Shown piece after piece: positions 54,593-64,000 of a stretch of 64,000 nt of DNA (positions within the stretch are counted from its first letter, which is position 1; every line of letters begins with the position of its first letter). The position numbers and the translations under genes are program-made. The notes beneath the pieces are model-generated. The model did not search any database. It was given only the letters and a program-made list of their open reading frames with translations, and was not told the origin of the DNA. Origin of the DNA: Dama dama (Eukaryota; Chordata; Mammalia; Artiodactyla; Cervidae); contig NC_083714.1 in the NCBI RefSeq assembly GCF_033118175.1, positions 16,554,001 through 16,618,000 on the forward strand, in the 5' to 3' direction.

Positions 54593-55565
54593 TCATTCAG
54601 AATCCAGTATCACTTGGATTAATTCTGGTGATGATGGTTTCCCCCCTCTTCCTTCAAACAAGCATTTACTTCTATGAATCAGAAAACAAGTAGAGAACAA
54701 ACATTGCTGCGTGTAATTTTGGCAAAAACTTCCTAATTCTCTCTTCCTTCAGGTAAGCATTTAAGTTTACTCACCAAACCCCACAGCTATCTCATCCATC
54801 CTCAAATATCAATGGAATTAATTTCAGTGTTTGCCTACAGCGTAAGCTTTCCCCTGGGCTTTGGGGTTTTATCTGTTTCTTTGCCTATTCCCAACCTCAA
54901 GCCTTGCCTTTTTCTTGTGCTGTTTTTGCTTTTTTCACTCTAGTTAGCACTTTGTCACACCTCTCCACCTCATAAGAATATAAGATTCTTCAACTTGGCA
55001 TCTATAAATCACCTGACTGCTTGGCTTAAGGAGTGTTTGAGGCTGACACATTTTAGCCTTGGGATTGGATATACAAAGCCCATGATTGAAAGTATAATGA
55101 GAGAGAAAGGACAAGTGGTAGGAGAGCAAGAGAGTACAAACGAGCTGGTCCTATAATGTGGCTTACAATTAGAAAGAGCTGAAGAATTCCAGCTTTGATG
55201 TAGAAAAGAAAATTCAATAAAAAAGGACTTCATCCACTCTCTATAATCTTGAGAGTCATGAGCGTATTTGATAATCAGTCTCTCTATCAGAAAACCCTCT
55301 GATAGGTTCTGCCTTTTATCACACAGCTCTTTTCCAGAAAGTTCGGTCCTCATCCCTCCACCTTCAGAGAAACACTCAAGGGAGAAGGGGTTTAGTTCAG
55401 CTATTCTTCATCCAAACACATCTGACCTTCCACCTCACTGTTTGCTTCTTCCTAAAAGTCTTCGTGCCCCTGCCCTTGTAAAAATTCCCAGAGAGGGGAA
55501 TTCTACTCAGTTCTCATTCCATCAATCATGTTCTGAGCCTGCCCCTGATATTTTCTGTAACTAGG
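54593..55565. other. Unique sequence, no gene recognised
   Basis: Short overlapping frames at 54944-55564 on both strands show no domain. No repeat family recognised. Confidence 0.5.
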
Positions 55566-55574
55566 CTTCACAAG

Positions 55575-55787
55575 GGCTTCCTCAATGGCTCAGATGGTAA
55601 AGAATCTTCCTGCAATGTGGGAGACCCCAGGTTTGAACCCTGGATCAGGAATATTCCCTGGAGAAGGAAATGGCAACCCACTCTGGTATTCTTGCCTGGG
55701 AAATCCCATGGACAGAGGAGCCTGGTAGGCTACAGTCCATGTGTTCACAAAAGAGTTGGACACAACTGAGTGATTAAACAACAAAGT
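55575..55787 (+). mobile_element. Bov-tA SINE, sense
   Basis: Complete element, GGCTTCCTCAATGGCTCAGA to GAGTGATTAAACAACAAAG. Probable 9-bp TSD CTTCA(C/T)AAG at 55566-55574 and 55788-55796. Confidence 0.92.
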
Positions 55788-55796
55788 CTTCATAAG

Positions 55797-57499
55797 CACT
55801 CCTGATTAAGCTTTTCATGGTTCCAGAGGCTAAGTCATCTGGCTGCTTCTTCAGAGCCTTGGGCCCAGACGAGGTCCCAAGGGAAACCTGCTAAGGGGCT
55901 ATAGCAACAGAGTTGGGTTTGGAGTGAGGGACCTCATGGATACTGCCTGCGCTGTGTTCAACAGGCGGACCTCCCCTTGGGACATACATGTGGCCAGATA
56001 TGCAAGTCCTGGGGAGGAGGCCACAGACCCAGCTTCTGAGGAGGAGCTGCTGAGAAGAGGCCTGCCTGAGGCATGAGCTCAAGTGACTTTCTTCTGATTT
56101 CCCTCATGTCTCTACCTCTCCAGCTCACAAACTCTGCCCACTCATCCAGACCAGCTCCCCCAAATAATACCCAAATTAAATATATAAATAATGATGAATA
56201 GTTTTCTCCTCTTCCAGCAAAACAGTCCAATTCCCAGTGCATACAGTGATGGTATTTTCATGAACCAAAAAGTAGGGCCTATTTTCCAGTGTAAGCACTT
56301 AGAGCCAGACAGAGATTTTGGAATTGAGGCTATCTTGGAGGATCCAGGGCTTTTGCTTTCCAGGGAGTAAGTCTAGACTAATTTGAGGGAGGAATCTGAA
56401 GTCCAGTTCACGAAAGTGGACATAATTCATTCAGCTGTACGTCCTGAGGTACTTCTGTGGTCAGTGCTGTGCACTATCAAATCAAACCTTCCATTACTCC
56501 TATCTTCAAGAGAATGACAGTGATTGTTCCATCTCCAAAATATGACAAAAGGCATAGATTTCTCCTTAAATGTGTTTATGTATAACAGTTGGACATGCTG
56601 GGACTCTGATGACTGAACATTAAGTAAACATCCTTAGAGTGATTGTTTATACAATGTAAGTTTTGTTTGTTCATATACCACTGATTATTAATACATATTG
56701 GAAATATTTTCAAATCATGTCTTGTACAAGTACACTGGCCATTAAGAAACCTAAGCATTACCATTTTCTGACTGTGTCACCCTAATTGATATAAATAGCT
56801 TAAAGCAGATTATCTAAAAATCTTTGCCAATTCCACAGTGGATCAGAGCCTCCACCTTGGCAGTTTTTAGGAGTCAACAGAAAGGAGAATAGTAACAATT
56901 TAGAGCAGCAAATTGTTTCTTGAGCTCTACTAGCTCTCTTCAAGTCTAGATATATCTGGAAATATAGCGAAGGCATCTCAAAGGAAGAATAACTCCTCTC
57001 TTTCTCCAGACTAAGACAGATGCTGTGGTCTACACTGCTATCTTTATTCAAATACAGATGACCACTTTGTTCAGTGGAACCCAGAACAAGGTTGAAGCAT
57101 TTCTCTCTTTCATTTAGAACCAGACATGTGCTGGTAAATTTTAACAACTGGCTCTCCAGGGGGGAAAGTGGTCTCTATTTGTAGCATCTATATATTTCCA
57201 TGGTATTAAAATCTCCCACTATGGGCTATTTCAAGCCACCAAAGTGATATCACTGAATGGGGAGTCAGAAAGAGGTCCACAAAATTAACTTTCATGAGAC
57301 GAGGTGAGCCAGTTCCAGCTCTGTGACCAGAAATGTAATTCATTTAGGAAAGAAGAGAAAGTTAAAAGGATAAATAGCAGTAGCCTCCTGTTGTGAATGG
57401 CTATCATGAAAAGTGATATTTACTCATGTATTTCAATGGTACAAAAAAATGAAATTGTATACTGTAGGAAAATGAGTAATTGGTATAAGAATACAGAAA
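55797..57499. other. Unique sequence, no gene recognised
   Basis: 55860-56110 is relatively GC-rich, with overlapping minus-strand frames (56082-55891, 56242-55958), but there is no domain, CpG island or splice pattern that would support an exon. The frame 57147-56800 also lacks a recognisable domain. Confidence 0.5.
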
Positions 57500-57662
57500 T
57501 GATAGTCAATTTGGATTCAAATACTGGTTCTGTCACTACCAGCTTTGATTACTTAATCTTATGGACCTTTAGAATCCTCATCTAGAGTAACAAGATAGTA
57601 GCACTGATACATGCAGAATTCTAAAAACAACATATAGCACACTCAATAAAAAATATTAGCTC
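57500..57662 (-). mobile_element. MIR SINE, antisense
   Basis: 'gattcaaatactggttctgtcactaccagct' and 'actcaataaaaaatattagc' are the antisense MIR landmarks at correct spacing. Confidence 0.75.
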
Positions 57663-57663
57663 T

Positions 57664-57698
57664 TATCATCATCATCCTCACCATCATCACCATCACTA
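57664..57698. repeat. (ATC)n-like simple repeat
   Basis: Imperfect CAT/ATC triplets at the 5' side of the MIR. Confidence 0.85.
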
Positions 57699-57700
57699 TC

Positions 57701-58219
57701 TGCAGAATTGGTATAACAACCAGTTTATTTTCCTCACAGGGGTTTTACAGACTGAAATGTTGCATGTGAAAGTAAATCTACAAATGCCATTTCAATCAGG
57801 TATTTCCATAATTATTTGCTAACCTCAGAGATGTAAGAAAACTAAAGGTATCCCTAAGGGAAATGCATGTTTTCTCTAGGAAGCTCTAAAAATAACTCTC
57901 ATTGTCTATGAAGGATCGTGTCATAGTCACAGTCACAGGGGAGTTTGTTAGACTTTAGAGATCATCTGATCCAACACCCTCTTATATGCATCTGAAAACA
58001 GTTACTGAAAGTTTAAGTAGTTTAGCAGCACAACAAGAAATAGCATCCAGGCCATTTGGGTTATGGTATTCTTGCCATCAAGGGCACAGCAATATTGAAC
58101 CCTACACTCTTCAGTCACTTGCAGATCTTGCTGACTAGCCAGCTAAAGTGGGATAATAAATGAAAATGACACTCTTAATCAATATTCTAAGATCCAAAAC
58201 TAGTAGGAGTTTTGATACA
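57701..58219. other. Unique sequence, possible ancient repeat at 57945-58070
   Basis: 'tagagatcatctgatccaacaccctcttatatgcatctga' resembles a common old mammalian repeat pattern, but I cannot assign a family. No gene. Confidence 0.4.
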
Positions 58220-58437
58220 GGGGCTTCCCAGGTGGCACTAGTGGTAAAGAACTGCCTGCCAACACAGGAGACATACAAGATGAGGGTTCAATCCTTGGGT
58301 CAGGAAGATTCCCTGGAAAAGGGCATGGCAACCACTCCAGGATTGTTGTCTGGAGAATCCCCTTGGACAGAGGAGCCTGGGGGTGCTATAGTCCATAGGG
58401 TCACACAGAGTCAGACATGACTGAAGTGACTTAGCAC
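58220..58437 (+). mobile_element. Bov-tA SINE (long-head variant), sense
   Basis: Head 'ggggcttcccaggtggcact' then AGTGGTAAAGAA, with the variant insert 'acatacaagatgagggttca', and a body ending ACTGAAGTGACTTAGCAC. Confidence 0.9.
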
Positions 58438-58704
58438 AAAATGCTCAATTCAGTATCAGGGTTTTGGATTCTCTTTTACGTGATATTTTCTTACAAGGTA
58501 GAGAAACTGAAGGATCTAGGTTAATCTAAAGTTCTACTTGCTGAATACATTCTGAGATCATTTTTTGCCTATCCTTTTCAGAGGCAAGGGGAAAGGTCCC
58601 CTGGTCCATTGGAAGCAAAAGTGTAACCCATGTAAAATGTTGCACTACCTCCTTGAACTTCAGTTTCTTCATGTGTAAAGACAGATGGTTTGACCAGCTA
58701 ATTT

Positions 58705-59400
58705 AATTTTCAATTTGGAAAACATTTATTGAGTATCTGTGCTGTGCTTAGTCATTTAGTCATGTCCGACTCTTTGCAACCCCATGCACTGTAGCCCACC
58801 AGGCTCCTCTGTCCATGGGGATTCTCCAGACAAGGATACTGGAGTTGGTTGCCATGCCCTCTTCCAGGGGATCTTCCCAACCCAGGGATCAAACCCAGGT
58901 CTCAATTCTTTACCATCTGAGGCGGATTCTTTACCATCTGAGCCACCAGGGAAGCCCAAGAATATGGGAGAGGGTAGCCTGTCCCTTCTCCAGGGGATCT
59001 TTCCAACCTAAGAACTGAACTGGGATCTCCTGCATTGCTGGCAGATTCCTTACCAGCTGAGCTACCAGGGAAGCCCATTGAGTACCGATTACATGGCAAA
59101 TGTCCTAGACTCTGGTGATATCGAGAGAAAGCAAACAAGCCCCAATGCTTATTGAGTTTAAGAGTCTAATGGAGGAAACAGACACATCAATTACACTACA
59201 AATGTAACTGTAATATAATAATGTGTGCAATAATAGCAACATGTAAATTATGCCACAGAGGAGAAAATGATCCCTGGTAATGAGGAAGGCTTCAAACACT
59301 GGGTGAAAGACATTAAAGCTAGGTCTCAAAAGATGAGTAAGAGTTTAATAGGGAAAGAACTTAAGATAGAGGATTCCAGGCAGGTGAAACAGCAGTCAAA
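58705..59400 (-). mobile_element. L2 LINE, antisense, split by Bov-tA pair
   Basis: 'caatttggaaaacatttattgagta' to 58735 continues at 59077 with 'attgagtaccgattacatgg' and then 'aatgaggaaggcttcaaaca', 'gattccaggcaggtgaaaca'. Typical antisense L2 3' order. Confidence 0.75.
58736..59076 (-). mobile_element. Bov-tA SINE plus partial second copy, antisense
   Basis: 58736-58958 is complete, with a small internal duplication ('attctttaccatctgag' occurs twice near the head). 58959-59076 repeats only the tRNA-side half. An 8-bp TSD, ATTGAGTA, at 58728-58735 and 59077-59084 encloses both, so they may have entered as one unit or been duplicated in place. Confidence 0.88.
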
Positions 59401-59472
59401 AAGGTAGAGAAGCATCAAAGTGCCTGGTTGGTTTTGGTGTCATCAAGAAATTTAGAATGATTAGAATTAATG

Positions 59473-59540
59473 TCTAGTAATAGTAGCAGCTAACATTTAT
59501 TGAGCACTTCATATGAGCTGGGAGCTGTTCTAGAATGAAC
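59473..59540 (+). mobile_element. MIR SINE fragment, sense
   Basis: 'gcagctaacatttattgagcacttcatatgagctggga' is the MIR 3'-side landmark; short and diverged. Confidence 0.7.
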
Positions 59541-59776
59541 ATTAAAATAAAAAGATTAATGAGATACTCTGCTTTCTTTTAAATGTGGTATGATTTTACA
59601 TATACTCTACATCTCAATTCAAACCAGCCTCAGTTTGGGTGCCTAATAGCCACCTGTGAACTAGTGACTACTACGTTGGGCAACTGAGCTCTAAGTGATA
59701 GTTTTTGTATTTGTACAAAAAGAGGATGGGAAACATCATCCTTTTTGCTGTCTACAATCATTTTTGTTGTGTTCTA

Positions 59777-61456
59777 GCATTTCATGCAAAGATGGGCTCA
59801 ATAAAGCACAGAAATGGTATGGACCTAACAGAAGCAGAAGATATTAAGAACAGGTGGCAAGAATACACAGAAGAACTGTACAAGAAAGATCTTCACGACC
59901 CAGATAATCATGAAGGTGTGAACACTCACACTCACCTAGAGCCGGACATCCTGGAATGTGAAGTCAGGTGGGCCTTAGGAAGCATCACTGTGAACAAAGC
60001 TAGTGGAGGCGATGGAATTCCAGTTTAGCTATTTCAAATCCTAAAAGATGATCCTGTGAAAGTGCTGCACTCAATATGTAAGCAAATTTGGAAAACTCAG
60101 CAGTGGCCACAGGACTGGAAAAGGTCAGTTTTCATTCCAATCCCAAAGAAAGGTAATGCCAAACAATGCTCAAACTACCGCACAATTGCACTCATCTCAC
60201 GTGCTAGTAAACTAATGCTCAAAATTCTCCAAGCCAGGCTTCAGCAATATGTGAACCGTGAACTTCCAGATGTTCAAGCTGGTTTTAGAAAAGGCAGAGG
60301 AACCAGAGATCAAATTGCCAACATCCTCTGGATCATTGAAAAAGCAACAGAGTTCCAGTAAAACACCTATTTCTGCTTTATTGACTATGCCGAAGCCTTT
60401 GACTATGTGGATCACAATAAACTGTGGAAAATTCTTCAAGAGATGGGAATACCAGACCACCTGACCTGCCTCTTGAGAAACCTGTATGCAGGTCAGGAAG
60501 CAACAGTTAGAACTGGACATGGAACAACAGACTGGTTCCAAATAGGAAAAGGAGTATGTCAAGAGTGTATATTGTCACCCTGCTTATTTAACTTATATAC
60601 AGAGTATATCATGAGAAACACTGGTCTGGAGGAAGCACAAGCTGGAATCAAGATTGCTGGGAGAAATATCAATAACCTCAGATATGCAGATGACACCACT
60701 CTTATGGCAGAAAGGGAAGAAGAACTAAAGAGCCTGTTGATGAAAGTGAAAGAGGAGAGTGAAAAAGTTGGCTTAAAGCTCAACATTCAGAAAACTAAGA
60801 TCATGGCATCTGGTCCCATCACTTCATGGTAAATAGATGGGGAAACAGTGGAAACAGTGGCTGACTTTATTTTTCTGGGCTCCAAAATCACTACGGATGG
60901 TGATTGCAGCCATGAAATTAAAAGACGCTTGCTACTTGGAAGGAAAGTTATGACCAAACCAGACAGCATATTAAAAAGCAGAGACATTACTTTGTCAACA
61001 AAGGCCCGTCTAGTCAAGGCTATGGTTTTCCCAGTAGTCATGTATGGATGTGAGAGTTGGATTATAAAGAAAGCTGAGTGCAGAAGAATTGATGCTTTTG
61101 AACTGTGGTGTTAGAGAAGACTCTCGAGAGTCCCTTGGACTGCACAGAGATCCAAGCAGTCCATCCTAAAGGAGATCAGTCCTGGGTGTTCATTGGAGGG
61201 ATTGATATTGAGGCTGAAACTCCAATACTTTGGCCACCTGATGCGGAGATCTGACTCATTTGAAAAGACCCTGATGCTGGGGAAAATTGAGGGCAGGAGG
61301 AGAAGCAGACGACAAAGGATGAGATGGTTGGATGGCATCACTGACACAATGGACATGGGTTTGGGTGGACTCCGGGAGTTAGTGATGGACAGGGAGGCCT
61401 GGCGTGCTGCGGTTCATCAGGTCACAGAGTCCGACACGACTGAGCGACTGAACTGA
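59777..61456 (+). pseudogene. BovB reverse transcriptase ORF, frame kept but four stops
   Basis: All open pieces (59705-60028, 60056-60361, 60407-60832, 60848-61114, 61193-61456) lie in one reading frame, so there is no net frameshift across about 550 codons. The breaks are stop codons at 60026-60028 (TAG), 60359-60361 (TAA), 60830-60832 (TAA) and 61112-61114 (TAG). RT motif C (NNLRYADDTTLMAE) is present. The B-region reads QECILSPCLF where the other two copies have QGCILSPCLF. The product is not made intact. Confidence 0.88.
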
Positions 61457-61462
61457 ACTGAA
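59777..61462 (+). mobile_element. BovB LINE copy (about 1.69 kb), 5'-truncated
   Basis: Starts GCATTTCATGCAAAGATGGG, equivalent to about 51105 of the longer copy, and ends GACTGAACTGAACTGAA. It contains the whole reverse transcriptase and C-terminal region with no internal insertion. No clear TSD. Confidence 0.93.
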
Positions 61463-61469
61463 GTATTTA

Positions 61470-61650
61470 AGGGATTTTTGTTGTTGCTGCTGTTTTGCTG
61501 TTTATTCCATCTCAAAAATATCACTGTTCATACAGTTATCCAAGGTGGACCTGTGGACCCTGAAAACTCAGAGACTCCCTAACCAAACTGTTCTGTAGTC
61601 TTGGGTAGGCCAACTGATTTTCCTCTGGCAGCTTCTGTGCTCTTGGATGT
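61470..61650 (+). repeat. Unidentified repeat family, probable copy D
   Basis: 'atccaaggtggacctgtggaccctgaaaactcagagact' and 'tttcctctggcagcttctgtgctctt' parallel 26560-26715 and the end of copies A and B. Confidence 0.4.
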
Positions 61651-62205
61651 GTTCAGTAGGTAAGTGAATATGCATGTCTTGACCTCAGCATGTACTTAAT
61701 AGCAGGAGGTACATGTGGTGACTTATTCATCAGCACATAATGGGGATTGAAACCACGGCTCATGGATGAGGTCAGTCGAGGAAAGTGTGTAGATGTTGTA
61801 GAATGAGAAGGCACAGAGCTGGGGGAATTGGGAAAGCACCCGCACTGAAGAGAGAGAAATGATCAAAAAGTTATGAGCAGACCCAGGGCCAGAGTTGTGT
61901 CGCAGGAGCCAAGAAAGGAAAACCTTTAAGGAGAGGAATAGACAACCATATCAACTGCTGAAGAGAGGTCACAGTAGTTAGGAGCCTGTCATCTCTAGGG
62001 TTATATGTATTCACAATCATTTAATAAATGTGTTTTGCAAGATCACAAATTTAATTTTTTCAATGAAAAGAAAATAAAGATGGTAGAATCTGCATTAAAC
62101 TGCCTTTATTTTCATTTTAGGTAAAAGCTCCCTCTTGTGTCTAGAAAAGGGATTTCTTAACAGTTGGCAAAAGTTTTTTGGTTTTTTGTTTTTTTTAACT
62201 TTTTC
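61651..62205. other. Unique sequence, possible old repeat at 61800-61980
   Basis: 'tatcaactgctgaagagaggtcacagtagttagga' has the look of an ancient mammalian interspersed repeat, not assigned. No gene. Confidence 0.4.
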
Positions 62206-62505
62206 TTTAAATGAAGTATGGCTCCCTGGTGGCAGTAAAGAATCTGCCTGCAATGCAGGAGACCTGGGTTCGATCCCTGGGTTGGGGACGATCCCCTGGA
62301 GATGGGAATGGTTACCCACTCCAGTATTCTTGCCTGGAGAATCCCATGGACAGAAGAGCCTGGCGGGCTACAGTCCATGGGGTCACAGAGAGTCACACAA
62401 TTGAGCGACTAACACTTTAATTGAAGTATAGTCAACTTACAAGGTTCTGTTAGTGTCAGGAGTGCAGCAAAGTGATTCGGTTATACATACATATATTATT
62501 TTAAG
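62206..62505 (-). mobile_element. L1 3' end fragment, antisense, split by Bov-tA
   Basis: 'tttaattgaagtatagtcaacttacaaggt' then 'gtgcagcaaagtgattcggttatacatac' is antisense L1 3' UTR. The left stub lies before 62219. Confidence 0.75.
62220..62415 (+). mobile_element. Bov-tA SINE, sense, with TSD
   Basis: Nearly complete, with the first bases of the head shortened (GGCTCCCTGGTGGCAGTAAA). TSD TTTAA(A/T)TGAAGTAT at 62206-62219 and 62416-62429. Confidence 0.92.
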
Positions 62506-63043
62506 TACAGCATCTGTTCACTTATATCTTCCCTAATATTCTTCCACAATATTCACTTTTGCCAGGGAATGTATATGAAAGTTATAATCAAACAGAAACA
62601 TTATAATAAGAAAAAAAAGCAAGACAGTGCTTTCCCTCCGGATTTAGGGCTGCATTGGAAGGAAAGCCATCATGTAAACAGAAAATTCCGCTGAGTTGTA
62701 GACCTTTCTCAAAAGGGTAGAGTTTGTCAGTAACAAACAGCTGGGAAATACTGATGTGATTATCACCTCAGGTGTTTCAGAGCAGTTGACAGTTTGAAAA
62801 CTCTCTCTACAGGCCCCCAAACCCTATCGTCTTTTCACTAAAAGGAGAGGAAAAATCCTCTCTTCGAGGGATCCTTGAGATCTGGAAGGCTCATAGTCCA
62901 GACACAGGGAATAGAGTAGCAGTGGAAGGTACCAGGAGCAGAGGTCCTAGCCTGGCTCATTTGACTGGTGGAGATGCTAGGGAATTAAGCTTCCTTGGGA
63001 AGCTGGAGACCTAGGGGCTAGCATTCCAGCTCTGCCTCTAAAG
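62506..63043. other. Unique sequence, no gene recognised
   Basis: No recognisable coding or repeat content. Confidence 0.5.
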
Positions 63044-63079
<36 letters not shown>

Positions 63080-63116
63080 TGTGGTTATGTGTGTGTGGTG
63101 TGGTTGTGTGTGTTGG
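63044..63116. repeat. (TG)n microsatellite with variant tail
   Basis: About 16 TG units followed by TGG/TTG-interrupted TG and a G7 run; likely length-polymorphic. Confidence 0.92.
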
Positions 63117-64000
63117 GGGGGAGTGACCTCAGACAAAGACCTTCCTTTCTGGACCTCAAATTTTCCTTTCATTGGACTATTCCATTCCAGAATCCGAGTC
63201 ACACCCCAAAGGAGGTAAGACTATAATAAAGCAGGTGATGCTTCCCATCCTCTCCTTGTACCTGTTTTCAGAGCTATCATCCCCATGAGAGCCCAAGGCC
63301 TGATGCCTCCCACCCTGAACTACTGAGGACCCTCTACCTCAGCACCCTGTGCAAACCAGGAGCAACTTGAACCCACCTCCTTTCCACAATAAAGCTTGCC
63401 TGTGAGACAAGGATCACTTAACAGTGGTTCTGCAGTTACCTTTGGACAAGGAACTGAGGCTTCTTGTAGAATAGGGGGTCGAATACCTTTCATTAGGTTT
63501 GGGTTGTTTACCGCAATGAATGTGTACAAGTGTGTCCATATGTGCGTGTGAAGCAACATACTTTGCCTGTTAATGGGAATCTATTTCCCTCAAAGCCAAA
63601 CACCTTTGAGAAAAGTGGATTCCCAATGAGATGTTACTGGCATATCACATAGTGCTAGAACACTCTGAACAGTCCGGGAACAGTGGCATTGCTACAGGGT
63701 ACTCAAATACAAGCTTCTTAAGAAAAGGAGGTGATTTGGCACTATGGGCCAGACACTGGGCTAGGTCCTGGAATGAGAACCCAGGCTGATCTGATTCCAC
63801 TACCTGTCCACTCTCCATCATATCATATATCAATACTTTTCCTGACACCACAGTAGGGAATGAAAAGGCTATGCCTCAAAACAAAAGTTATCATTTTTAA
63901 AGTTAATTTTTTTGAAATTTAATATTTAATCAAATGTATCCAAAGTATTACCATCTGAACAAATAATAATATAAAATTGAAGTACATTGGCTTCACAATG
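63117..64000. other. Unique sequence, no gene recognised
   Basis: Frames at 63320-63559 and 63645-63851 (minus) have no recognisable domain. No repeat family is seen to the end of the window. Confidence 0.5.

Noticed and set aside
55891..56242. GC-richer region with overlapping minus-strand frames, possible exon
   Set aside because: No domain, no convincing splice sites or neighbours, few CpGs; cannot be supported from sequence alone.

Overview
The window is intergenic or intronic DNA from a ruminant (Pecora; bovid or close relative). The diagnosis rests on the repeats: BovB (RTE-type) LINEs, Bov-tA, Bov-A and Bov-A2 SINEs, cetartiodactyl CHR-type tRNA-Glu SINEs and ruminant-type L1 elements, on a background of older mammalian repeats (MIR, L2, L1M, HAL1-like, hAT, Tigger1). 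The species cannot be fixed from sequence alone. I find no host protein-coding gene, exon series, CpG island, tRNA, rRNA or CRISPR. Every longer reading frame with recognisable protein similarity is a decayed transposon frame or its antisense shadow.

Layout. 1-9.5 kb: mostly unique DNA with scattered SINEs, small L1 and BovB 3' ends, a tandem duplication next to a 5'-inverted L1 (5.5-6.2 kb) and a back-to-back SINE pair. 9.5-14.6 kb: MIR, L2 and ancient L1M with SINEs, including two SINEs inserted one after the other at one target. 14.6-21.2 kb: an old antisense L1 split by a compound insertion of two sense L1 3' ends. 21.2-34 kb: mainly unique DNA with two unidentified diverged repeat families, CHR SINEs, BovB pieces and a HAL1-like fragment. 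34.1-43.1 kb: a full-length but dead antisense L1 (about 8.5 kb, exact 15-bp target duplication) that sits inside an older 5'-inverted L1. 43.1-46.6 kb: two more L1 ends, one split by BovB. 46.6-54.6 kb: a nested structure in which one Tigger1 DNA transposon is interrupted by two BovB elements and a SINE. One BovB carries a SINE, and the other, nearly full length, carries an L1. 54.6-64 kb: unique DNA, MIR/L2, several Bov-tA copies and a third long BovB copy.

The elements do not form a working pathway. They record successive retrotransposition, readable from target-site duplications (TSDs). BovB and L1 encode endonuclease plus reverse transcriptase, and the SINEs are non-autonomous passengers (Bov-tA/Bov-A share 3' sequence with BovB). 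All autonomous copies here carry stops or frameshifts. I did not find a new biological system. The best leads are the Tigger1/BovB/L1 nest, an identical stop codon shared by two BovB copies, a possible L1 3' transduction, complex tandem structure in the L1 5' UTR, and two repeat families I could not name.
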